DNA of 61,131 bases from an uncultured Lachnospiraceae bacterium. GTDB lineage: Bacteria > Bacillota > Clostridia > Lachnospirales > Lachnospiraceae. Under the pieces are notes generated by a model. It saw nothing but the letters and a program-made list of their open reading frames with translations, did no database searches and was not told the DNA's origin. The DNA is taken from positions 1 through 61,131 of the forward strand of contig CANAPP010000015.1 in NCBI GenBank assembly GCA_947363565.1, written 5' to 3'. Both the position numbers and the translations under genes were made by a program. Below are positions 7,425-15,497 of the stretch, piece after piece (position 1 is the stretch's first letter; each line of letters starts with the position of its first letter).

Positions 7425-8693
7425 CTATTTTATCTTTATTCTGCTGCCGACGGTGATCTTAAAATCAATATCCACATACTCATCCCCGGCTCCCTGCCTC
7501 AGTCCCTGAAGGGTAAACTTTTCCCCTGCGCTCTTGCGTATCAGGATACTGTGATAATTCGCCAAACTGACAATTTCCTTCCCGTCGAGCCCGACAATTA
7601 TATCGCCGCTCTGGATACCTGCCGCCATCGCTGGTGAATCCGGCTCAACCTCTTTGACATAGATGCCCTTTGGCATCCCCTTCCCCATAAGCTCCTCCGA
7701 CACATCCATCCCGCAGATGCCCGTATAGGGAATGACCGAACCGTTAGACAGAAGTTCTATACTGCTCTTGATGTCCGAAATGCCATATCCTACTACCCGC
7801 CGGTTCCCTTCCATGCCAAGGACTAACCGGTTGATCACACCCACAAGCTGTCCGCGGCGGTTGAAGATGGCGCCGCTCCCGCTGTCATTCCCGGCGATAT
7901 TCGTACTGATGAGCTTAAAGCAGCCGTCCGAAAGCTCTATGTATTCCTCATCCACGGTGACCACGCCGAACCCCGACGCCTCATCGGCTCCGTAAGGTCT
8001 TCCCAGGACAAGCACCGTATCCCCGCTCTTCACTGAATTAGAGCTTCCGATTTCCACAACCTTGATGCCGGACCACGTAGCTTTGTCAATTTTTTCCCTG
8101 AGAACCGCATATACGCCCAGCCCCAGATTAGCATCCCGCATCTTCTCAGCCGCCGCATAACTGCTCCCGTCTGAAAATGTAACCTCTATGTGTTCCCCTT
8201 CCTTCGCTGTTACAATATCCGACAGGATCAAAAGCTCTCTTCCGTTATCCGCGATCAGCACCCCGGCCGTGCTCCCCGATATCTCCTCCTTCTTTCCCTC
8301 ACCGGCAGCCCGGCTTACAGATACAATCCCCCGCTTTACCTTGATCACCTCTGTATTGAGCGACTGGAGCATCTCCCGGCAGATTTCTTCCTCTGATTTC
8401 TTTTTTTCCTCTTCCTCCGGTTCTTTCTCGGGCTGTTCTTCCTCCTCATCCTTGGGAATCTCAACCTGCTTTGGATTGTTATTTATATGCGGTTCAATCC
8501 ATGGAGTAAATGCACAGAAGACGACACTGGCTGCCGCCCCGAACACTGCCCCGCTGCCAAGAAGCCGCAGAATACCGCCTTTCAGCCTTTTTCGGCTGAC
8601 AGTCTCATCCTTGATAACCTCCTGTAAAAAAGAATACTCTTCGCGCCCCTTTTCCCCGTTAAGCTCTTCCTGTGGAATATTCTTCTCTTCCAT
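7425..8693 (-). CDS. HtrA/DegP-like trypsin-fold protein with PDZ domain, catalytic residues apparently lost
   Basis: I choose ATG at 8691-8693 (422 residues) because AAAGGAG precedes it and the promoter at 8727-8755 would start transcription inside the longer frame. Order: short cytoplasmic N-terminus, one membrane helix (about 42-62, GSGAVFGAAASVVFCAF), a Glu/Lys-rich stalk, a trypsin-like domain, then PDZ (about 325-415; SPAMAAGIQSGDIIVGLDG). This is the membrane-anchored HtrA layout facing the outside. The usual TNNHV histidine position reads LSDIV, and the DLAV aspartate reads NLGL; only the serine loop (GNDSGSGAI) is kept. It is therefore likely a non-proteolytic scaffold or sensor rather than an active protease. 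Confidence 0.8.
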   Translation of the reverse strand: MEEKNIPQEELNGEKGREEYSFLQEVIKDETVSRKRLKGGILRLLGSGAVFGAAASVVFCAFTPWIEPHINNNPKQVEIPKDEEEEQPEKEPEEEEKKKSEEEICREMLQSLNTEVIKVKRGIVSVSRAAGEGKKEEISGSTAGVLIADNGRELLILSDIVTAKEGEHIEVTFSDGSSYAAAEKMRDANLGLGVYAVLREKIDKATWSGIKVVEIGSSNSVKSGDTVLVLGRPYGADEASGFGVVTVDEEYIELSDGCFKLISTNIAGNDSGSGAIFNRRGQLVGVINRLVLGMEGNRRVVGYGISDIKSSIELLSNGSVIPYTGICGMDVSEELMGKGMPKGIYVKEVEPDSPAMAAGIQSGDIIVGLDGKEIVSLANYHSILIRKSAGEKFTLQGLRQGAGDEYVDIDFKITVGSRIKIK

Positions 8694-8726
8694 TGATGCT
8701 CGCATCTCCTTTGCAATCCTTATATT

Positions 8727-8755
8727 AGTATACATGAAAGCCTGCAAATGTTCAA
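8727..8755 (-). promoter_or_regulatory. Promoter for the htrA-like/yhaM/rlmD operon
   Basis: TTGAAC, a 17-bp spacer, then TATACT on the minus strand, with a TG one base upstream of the -10 box. The predicted start near 8720 lies about 25 nt upstream of the chosen start codon at 8693. Confidence 0.65.
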
Positions 8756-8845
8756 TATTTATCCTTTTCTTTATTGGGCAAATAGGTTAAAATAGAATTA
8801 CTGTTCACAAAAGACTTTGATATATAAGAAAGGTTTGGTGCTTAG

Positions 8846-11221
8846 ATGAACAAAAAGACATTAACGAAATTAGAATTCGACAAAATCATAGATTTACTCA
8901 CAGAACACGCTTCCTCCTTCAGCGGAAAGGAGAAGTGCCGGAGACTGAAACCGAAGACGGATATCGGAGAGATCGAAGCCGCCCAGGAAGAGACTTCCGC
9001 AGCATTTTCACGGATCGTAAAAAAGGGACGGCCCTCTTTTAGCGGCTGCAATCCAGTCAACGACTCTTTAAAGCGTTTAGAGATCGCAGGCACACTGGGA
9101 AGCGGTGAGCTTCTTCGTATCTGCAAACTGCTGGAGTGTGCCGGACGCGCGAAAGCTTACGGGCGCCGGGACAATGCTGATGAAGGCGAGGATTGCCTTG
9201 ATCCTTATTTCTCCCGGCTTGAACCAGTGACTCCTCTCTCATCCGAAATCCGCAGATGTATCTTAGAAGAGGATGAGATCAGTGACGATGCAAGCTCTAA
9301 TTTAAAGCATATCCGGCGTTCCATCGGGCAGATGAACGATAAGGTCCATTCCACCCTTTCCGGCCTGGTCAATGGTTCCCTGCGGACGTATCTCCAGGAT
9401 GCCATCATTACCATGCGGGGAGACCGCTACTGTATCCCGGTCAAAGCCGAGTACCGAAGCCAGGTGTCCGGCTTGATCCACGACCAGTCCTCCACCGGCT
9501 CTACCCTGTTTATCGAGCCGATGGCAGTAGTGAAGCTTAACAACGACTTAAAAGAACTTTACGTGAAAGAACAGGAGGAGATCCAGATCATTCTTGCCCG
9601 GTTAAGTGCAGACGCAGCAGAACACACCGACACGATCCGCAGCAATTATTCTGTACTTACGGAGCTTGATCATATCTTTGCCAAAGGAGCCCTGGCCCTT
9701 GACATGAACGCAAACATGCCTGTATTCAATACCGAAGGGCGCATCCATATACGGGAAGGACGGCATCCGCTTTTAGCGCGCAAGACCGTGGTTCCCATTA
9801 CCGTAACTTTGGGGGATACTTTTGACCTTTTGATTGTCACAGGGCCGAACACCGGCGGAAAGACCGTATCTTTAAAGACCGTGGGCCTGTTTACACTGAT
9901 GGGGCAGGCCGGGCTTCATATCCCGGCTCTAGACCGTTCAGAACTTGCCGTGTTCCATGATGTATATGCAGATATCGGCGATGAACAGAGCATTGAACAG
10001 AGCTTAAGTACATTTTCCTCTCATATGACAAATATTGTCTCATTCTTAAAACATGTAGACGAACATTCTCTCGTACTTTTTGATGAGCTTGGCGCCGGAA
10101 CCGACCCGACGGAAGGCGCTGCCCTTGCAGCCGCCATCTTAAACCACCTCCATGTGCGCGGGATCCGTACGATGGCTACTACACACTACAGCGAACTTAA
10201 AGTGTATGCTCTCTCCACAGAGGGCGTGGAAAATGCCTGCTGTGAGTTCGACGTAGAGACCCTTCGCCCTACCTATCATCTTCTGATCGGCATTCCCGGA
10301 AAGAGCAATGCATTCGCCATTGCAGGAAAGCTTGGACTTCCGAAAGACATCATCGACGAAGCAAAGTCACAGCTTACCGAACAGGATGAATCCTTTGAGG
10401 ATCTTCTCACTGACTTGGAGTCAAGCCGCAGGACGATCGAGAAAGAGCAGTCAGAAATCGCCGCCTATAAGCGGGAGTTGGAAAGCTTAAAGCAGGAGGC
10501 AAAGAAAAAACAGGAAAAATTAGAAGAACAAAAGGAGCGGATCATACGGGAAGCTCATGAAAAGGCTCATGATATACTGGCAGAAGCAAAAGAAACTGCA
10601 GATGAGACCATGCGCAATTTTCACAAATTCGGCAAAGAAAATATCTCCGTCTCCGAGATGGAAAGAGAGCGGGAAAAACTCAGGAAAAAGATGGAAGCCG
10701 CCCGTTCAGGTATGGCAAAGGAGATTGAAAAGCCGCGCAGACAACACAAACCCGGCGACTTCAAGCTTGGAGAATCTGTCCGCGTGCTGAGCATGAACTT
10801 AAACGGAACAGTCACCTCACTTCCTGATGCCAAGGGAAATGTGTCTGTCCAAATGGGGATTCTGCGCTCTCAGGTTCATATTTCCGACTTGGAAATTATC
10901 GAGGAAAAGCCTTCATACCTGCAAAAGACCAGCGCACACACACGAAAGGGTAAGGTGAAGATGAACAAAGCCCTTTCTGTCAGTACAGAGATCAATCTCC
11001 TTGGGAAAACCGTTGACGAGGCCATCGCCGAGCTTGACAAATATCTTGATGACGCCAGCCTTGCACACTTAAGCTCTGTGCGTATTGTACACGGAAAAGG
11101 TACAGGTGCACTGCGCTCCGGAATCCACAATTACTTAAAGCGTCAAAAACACGTAAAATCTTTCCGGCTCGGCGCATTCGGCGAAGGTGACGCAGGCGTG
11201 ACGATCGCAGAATTAAAATAA
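8846..11221 (+). CDS. mutS2: MutS2 (RqcU) family ATPase with Smr domain
   Basis: The 791-residue protein has the MutS2 core and clamp (1-300), a Walker A at 333-340 (GPNTGGKT), Walker B LVLFDELGAGTDPTEG at about 410, a long coiled coil (about 515-620) and a C-terminal Smr domain (about 715-791, VRIVHGKGTGALR). MutS2 lacks the mismatch-recognition domain. In Bacillus it acts on collided ribosomes and has been linked to suppression of homologous recombination. Length and domain order are normal. The start ATG follows GAAAGG. The response-regulator gene begins 12 bp after its stop, suggesting read-through into the two-component system. Confidence 0.95.
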   Translation: MNKKTLTKLEFDKIIDLLTEHASSFSGKEKCRRLKPKTDIGEIEAAQEETSAAFSRIVKKGRPSFSGCNPVNDSLKRLEIAGTLGSGELLRICKLLECAGRAKAYGRRDNADEGEDCLDPYFSRLEPVTPLSSEIRRCILEEDEISDDASSNLKHIRRSIGQMNDKVHSTLSGLVNGSLRTYLQDAIITMRGDRYCIPVKAEYRSQVSGLIHDQSSTGSTLFIEPMAVVKLNNDLKELYVKEQEEIQIILARLSADAAEHTDTIRSNYSVLTELDHIFAKGALALDMNANMPVFNTEGRIHIREGRHPLLARKTVVPITVTLGDTFDLLIVTGPNTGGKTVSLKTVGLFTLMGQAGLHIPALDRSELAVFHDVYADIGDEQSIEQSLSTFSSHMTNIVSFLKHVDEHSLVLFDELGAGTDPTEGAALAAAILNHLHVRGIRTMATTHYSELKVYALSTEGVENACCEFDVETLRPTYHLLIGIPGKSNAFAIAGKLGLPKDIIDEAKSQLTEQDESFEDLLTDLESSRRTIEKEQSEIAAYKRELESLKQEAKKKQEKLEEQKERIIREAHEKAHDILAEAKETADETMRNFHKFGKENISVSEMEREREKLRKKMEAARSGMAKEIEKPRRQHKPGDFKLGESVRVLSMNLNGTVTSLPDAKGNVSVQMGILRSQVHISDLEIIEEKPSYLQKTSAHTRKGKVKMNKALSVSTEINLLGKTVDEAIAELDKYLDDASLAHLSSVRIVHGKGTGALRSGIHNYLKRQKHVKSFRLGAFGEGDAGVTIAELK

Positions 11222-11233
11222 CAGGAGGACACT

Positions 11234-11938
11234 ATGGTAAACAAACAAAAAATCTTAATTGTAGATGATGATGAAAATATTGCAGAGCTGATCGCCCTCT
11301 ATCTGACAAAAGAATGCTTTGACACAATGACCGTCAATGACGGGGAACAGGCTTTGGTCGCCTACGACACCTATCAGCCCAATCTGATCCTCTTAGACCT
11401 GATGCTCCCGGGGATTGACGGCTATCAGGTATGCCGGGAGCTGCGCACACGCTCCAATGTACCGATCATCATGCTCTCCGCCAAGGGAGAGATCTTTGAC
11501 AAAGTTTTAGGGCTTGAGCTTGGCGCCGACGATTATATCATGAAGCCTTTTGATTCTAAGGAGATGGTTGCCCGGGTAAAAGCCGTGCTGCGCCGTTACC
11601 ACGCTGTCCCGAAAGCGGAAGCTCCAGCGGCAGACAAAGGCAAATGTGTGGAATATCCGGGGCTTACCGTCAACCTGACAAATTACTCTGTCATTGTAGA
11701 CAACCGGAATGTAGAGATGCCGCCGAAGGAGCTGGAGCTTCTTTATTTCCTTGCTTCTTCTCCGAACCAGGTATTCACCCGCGAGCAGCTCTTAGACCAG
11801 ATCTGGGGCTACGAATATATCGGTGATACCCGGACCGTGGATGTCCATATCAAGCGGCTCAGGGAAAAGATCAAAGACCACAGCGGCTGGAGCCTGAGCA
11901 CAGTGTGGGGCATCGGATACAAATTTGAAGTAAAATAA
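11234..11938 (+). CDS. OmpR/PhoB-type response regulator
   Basis: The 234-residue protein has a receiver domain with acidic pocket D11-D13, phospho-acceptor D55 (LILLDLMLPGIDG) and a conserved Lys in DYIMKPF. A winged-helix DNA-binding domain (about 130-232) ends DTRTVDVHIKRLREKIKD and GIGYKFEVK. It is followed 19 bp later by its histidine kinase, and preceded by AGGAGG. The signal is unknown; there is no neighbouring transporter or wall gene to hint at it. Confidence 0.93.
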   Translation: MVNKQKILIVDDDENIAELIALYLTKECFDTMTVNDGEQALVAYDTYQPNLILLDLMLPGIDGYQVCRELRTRSNVPIIMLSAKGEIFDKVLGLELGADDYIMKPFDSKEMVARVKAVLRRYHAVPKAEAPAADKGKCVEYPGLTVNLTNYSVIVDNRNVEMPPKELELLYFLASSPNQVFTREQLLDQIWGYEYIGDTRTVDVHIKRLREKIKDHSGWSLSTVWGIGYKFEVK

Positions 11939-11957
11939 GGGGGATATCCTTAAGTTT

Positions 11958-13364
11958 ATGAAGAGTACACTGTATTTAAAGTTCATCATCATATACTTTA
12001 TCTTTGGTTTCTTAAGCATTTTTACTGTAGGTGCCTTGGCAACCGGATTATTCTCGTCGCCCTTAAATCACGCGATCGCCTCGAATCTCTATAAAGAGGC
12101 GAACCTGGTAGCTACCGATTATCTGCCAAAATACTTTTCCGAGCAGGTATCACTGTACAATGTACACACACAGATTGACGGGATGAAGACCCACTTAGAT
12201 GCCGCAGTCTGGTTTGTGGACAGGGAGGGAAGCCTTATCACCTCCTCCCAGTCGGAGGAATATCCCCTGGCCCCTTACCAGATTGCTGACTTTAATCCTG
12301 CGGAGATTGGCAGCTCCCAATACAATATCGGCGATTACCACGGATATTTCACAGAGGATGTCATCACCGTCATCGCACCTGTCATTTACGAATATTCACC
12401 GAAAGGCTATCTTCTGATCCACAAAGACTTATCTGACACAGAATATATGGAAGATCTGTTTCTTCGGACAATTTACATTACTGTCACTGTAATCTATATC
12501 TTGTCCTTTATGATCCTGCTTGCTTTCCGATTCTTTGTCTATCTTCCGCTCAGCAAGATTACCGAAGCTGCAACACAGTATGCCTCCGGCAACCTGGATT
12601 ACGAAATCCCGGTAACAACGCAGGATGAGATGGGCTATTTGTCGGCATCCTTAAATTACATGTCCTCCCAGCTCCGGGATATGGAGGATTACCAGAAGAA
12701 ATTCGTGGCAAATGTCTCCCACGATTTCCGCTCACCCTTAACCTCCATCAAAGGCTACGTGGAAGCTATGGCAGACGGAACGATTCCGCCGGAACTGCAC
12801 GAGAAATACTTAAAGATCATCCTGTTCGAGACAGAACGGCTCACTGACCTGACCCAGGATCTTCTCACCCTGAATGAGTTTGACACGAAGAACCTTCTTC
12901 TGAACCGAGAGAGATTTGACATCCATGAGATGATCAAAAACGTGGCTGCCTCTTTTGAGGGAACCTGTACCCAGAAGAAAATCTCCATTGAGCTTGTCTT
13001 TGCCACCAAGCACTTAGAGACTTTTGCCGATAAGCGGAAGCTCCAGCAGATTCTATATAATCTTTTAGACAACGCGATTAAATTCAGCGACCCGGAATCT
13101 TCGATAAAGATTGAGACTACCGAACGGGGTGATAAGATCTACACCTCTGTCAAGGACGAAGGCCCGGGAATCCCCAGGAATGCCCTGAATAAAATCTGGG
13201 AGCGCTTTTATAAGTCCGACCTCTCCCGGGGGAAAGATAAAAAAGGCACCGGACTTGGGCTTGCCATCGTCAAGGAGGCCGTGCAGGCCCACGGGGAGAA
13301 CATTAACGTGATCAGTACAGAAGGTGTTGGGACAGAGTTTATCTTTTCCCTTCCAAAAGCATAA
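11958..13364 (+). CDS. Membrane sensor histidine kinase (HAMP type)
   Basis: The 468-residue protein has TM1 (about 9-32), an extracytoplasmic sensor of about 135 residues, TM2 (about 170-195), HAMP (about 196-245), a dimerisation domain with phospho-acceptor H255 in NVSHDFRSPLTSI, and an ATPase domain (N box NAIKFS, G boxes DEGPGIP and GTGLGLAIV). It is the partner of the preceding response regulator. Translation begins at ATG 11958, after AAGGGGGATATCC. A shared terminator with the converging M24 gene follows. Confidence 0.93.
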   Translation: MKSTLYLKFIIIYFIFGFLSIFTVGALATGLFSSPLNHAIASNLYKEANLVATDYLPKYFSEQVSLYNVHTQIDGMKTHLDAAVWFVDREGSLITSSQSEEYPLAPYQIADFNPAEIGSSQYNIGDYHGYFTEDVITVIAPVIYEYSPKGYLLIHKDLSDTEYMEDLFLRTIYITVTVIYILSFMILLAFRFFVYLPLSKITEAATQYASGNLDYEIPVTTQDEMGYLSASLNYMSSQLRDMEDYQKKFVANVSHDFRSPLTSIKGYVEAMADGTIPPELHEKYLKIILFETERLTDLTQDLLTLNEFDTKNLLLNRERFDIHEMIKNVAASFEGTCTQKKISIELVFATKHLETFADKRKLQQILYNLLDNAIKFSDPESSIKIETTERGDKIYTSVKDEGPGIPRNALNKIWERFYKSDLSRGKDKKGTGLGLAIVKEAVQAHGENINVISTEGVGTEFIFSLPKA

Positions 13365-13368
13365 AAAT

Positions 13369-13411
13369 AAGGAGCTGCATACCACATATGGTTTCAGCCC
13401 CTTTCTTTTTT
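13369..13411. terminator. Bidirectional intrinsic terminator between histidine kinase and M24 gene
   Basis: AAGGAGCTG pairs with CAGCCCCTT (one mismatch) with an inner ACCA/TGGT, and is followed by TTCTTTTTT on the plus strand and TTATTTTTAT on the minus strand. It fits in the 47-bp gap between two converging genes. Confidence 0.75.
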
Positions 13412-14497
13412 CTACTCTTCCGGAACTACAATCAGATCCTTGGTAAAGCTGTTCAATACTTCACAGCCGTCCTCTGTAATAATTACAAGATCTTCGATAC
13501 GTACACCGATTCCCTCGTCAGCAAGGTAGATACCCGGCTCTACGGAAAAACACTGTCCAACTTGGATGATATCCTCATTTACAGAGGAAACATCACCGAA
13601 CTCGTGATCTTCAAGTCCGATAGAGTGCCCGGTCCTATGTGTAAAGTACTCACCATAGCCCTTCTCTTCAATGTAATTCCTTGCCGCAAGGTCAACATCG
13701 CACATTCTGTTGCCCGGTTTTGCTGCCTCGATACCGCGTCTGTTCGCCTCTACAACAATGTCATAAATCTCTCTTGCACGGTCAGATACCTCTCCGATAA
13801 ATACGGTTCTGGTCATGTCCGATGCATAGTTATCCTTGAAAGCTCCGATGTCAAGAATTACACAGTCGCCGCGCTTACCCTTGGAATCATCTGTTACATG
13901 ATGCGGGTCAGCAGCGCCCTTTGCATAAGCAGTGATCGGGTCGAAGGATACATCCTCACAGCCAAGTTCTTTATAGATCTCGCGGATCTTATTGTTCAAC
14001 TCTCTCTCGGTCAGTCCCTTAGATACCCACGGAATCAGCTTTTCCATAGCGATATCATTGAGCCTTGAGGATTCTCTCATCAGTTCTTTCTCTTTCTCAT
14101 CCTTGACCATACGGATATAGTCAACAATCGGAGAAGCGTTCACAAATTTGCTTCCGCCGCCTAACTCCTGCAGACGAATCAAAAATCTTGCCGGCCATGT
14201 CTTATCGATACCCATAACCTTATCTTTCTCAACAAATCTGCTCAAGATCTCTACGCCGTCCTCAATGTCATCATACCAGACAAGTTCTACCCCCAAATCC
14301 TTCTCCTGCGGGAACAGCTTATTGATCACCAGTTTATGGTTTCCGTTAACATTCAGATATAATGCTAATAACCTCTCTCCCGGAATGATCCATTTCCCTG
14401 TCAGATAAAAGATCGCAACCGGATCAGATATGATCATCTGTGGTACTTCGTGCTCCTCCATTGACTTCAATACTCTTGAAACTTTTCCTTGATCCAT
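13412..14497 (-). CDS. M24 family metallopeptidase (Xaa-Pro aminopeptidase-like)
   Basis: The likely start is ATG 14495-14497 (361 residues). An N-terminal creatinase-type domain (1-125) precedes the pita-bread catalytic domain. All five metal ligands are visible: two Asp in LDIGAFKDNYASDMTRT, His in HRTGHSIGLEDHE, Glu in SVEPGIY, and Glu in GVRIEDLVII. It should cleave Xaa-Pro or related dipeptides in the cytoplasm. A 15-codon upstream extension is possible but lacks a ribosome-binding site. It is monocistronic, ending at the shared terminator. Confidence 0.88.
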   Translation of the reverse strand: MDQGKVSRVLKSMEEHEVPQMIISDPVAIFYLTGKWIIPGERLLALYLNVNGNHKLVINKLFPQEKDLGVELVWYDDIEDGVEILSRFVEKDKVMGIDKTWPARFLIRLQELGGGSKFVNASPIVDYIRMVKDEKEKELMRESSRLNDIAMEKLIPWVSKGLTERELNNKIREIYKELGCEDVSFDPITAYAKGAADPHHVTDDSKGKRGDCVILDIGAFKDNYASDMTRTVFIGEVSDRAREIYDIVVEANRRGIEAAKPGNRMCDVDLAARNYIEEKGYGEYFTHRTGHSIGLEDHEFGDVSSVNEDIIQVGQCFSVEPGIYLADEGIGVRIEDLVIITEDGCEVLNSFTKDLIVVPEE

Positions 14498-14614
14498 TGT
14501 TACCCCAACCTTTCTATAAGTATTTAGATAGATAAACCGCATAATCCCCGGCGGTTTACATTAATTCTATTATAGACCGCAGTACAATAAAAGTCAATCC
14601 GAACGGGACATGTA

Positions 14615-15364
14615 TTATTTTTCATCCAGCGCCTGCCGTGCCTTTTCTATCTCTTCTTTATCTGTACGCAGGATATGATACTCACTGAATCCAGGAACTC
14701 CCATATTCACTCCCTGTTTACGATAAATCATACCGCTGTTTACCGCCCGTTTGCCGGACAGATGAAAACTGGCTGCGTTCGCCGCCTTCCTCATCCGCCG
14801 GATAACCTCTGCATTCACCCCTCCCCCTGCCAAAATCTCTATCCTGTCTCCTGCCTGTGCGATCAGTTTTTTAAGAACCTCAGTCCCTTCTGTACATACT
14901 GATGCCTGCCCTGAGGTGAGAATTGTATCTATCCCCAGACAGACCGCCTGTTCCAGGGTGCCATAAGGATCTTTGCACACGTCAAACGCCCGGTGCAGGG
15001 TAAACGTTAAGGATCCGGCGCATTTCCTCAGTTCTTCCATCCGTTTTCCGTCCAGTCCCCCATCCGCTGTCAGACATCCGGCGACTATCCCGTCGGCCCC
15101 CAGATCCCGGAACATTAAAATATCTTCCCTGAGCATCTTAAATTCTGCTTCTGTATACAGAAAATCCCCGAATCTCGGGCGCACCAATACATTCAGTTCT
15201 ATCCCGCACGCTTCCCGAATCTGTTTAAACTGGCTGACTCCGGGAGTTGTGCCGCCGATGATGAGATTCGCACAGACCTCCAGGCGGTCTGCTCCGCCCG
15301 CTTGCGCGATCAAGGCAGACTCCACAGAATCAACACACACTTCTAATCTCGATTTCATATCCAT
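14615..15364 (-). CDS. cutC: Copper homeostasis protein CutC family
   Basis: The start is at ATG 15362-15364 or two codons later (MKSRLEVCVDSVESALIAQ), giving about 248 residues, the usual CutC length. The rpoC terminator lies upstream at 15442-15472, so the in-frame ORF that reaches into rpoC is not the gene. The TIM-barrel protein shows the family motifs GADRLEVC, GGTTPG, VRPRFGDFLY, ADGIVAGCLT, LHRAFDV and ILTSG. The family was named for copper tolerance, but its biochemical role is uncertain. Confidence 0.88.
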   Translation of the reverse strand: MDMKSRLEVCVDSVESALIAQAGGADRLEVCANLIIGGTTPGVSQFKQIREACGIELNVLVRPRFGDFLYTEAEFKMLREDILMFRDLGADGIVAGCLTADGGLDGKRMEELRKCAGSLTFTLHRAFDVCKDPYGTLEQAVCLGIDTILTSGQASVCTEGTEVLKKLIAQAGDRIEILAGGGVNAEVIRRMRKAANAASFHLSGKRAVNSGMIYRKQGVNMGVPGFSEYHILRTDKEEIEKARQALDEK

Positions 15365-15441
15365 ATATAGCTTCTCTTTCTTTATTCCCGCAGGCAACAA
15401 GCCAGGCGGACATGCCGGCATGTCCATTTGGTATCTGCCGC

Positions 15442-15472
15442 AAAAGGAGCTGCCCGGTACAGGCAGCCCCTT
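15442..15472 (-). terminator. Intrinsic terminator after rpoC
   Basis: AAGGGGCTGCC pairs with GGGCAGCTCC with a short loop, followed by TTTT on the minus strand. It lies 26 bp after the rpoC stop and ends the rpoBC unit. Confidence 0.8.
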
Positions 15473-15497
15473 GATCATTCTGGTTTCTTTTATCTGT

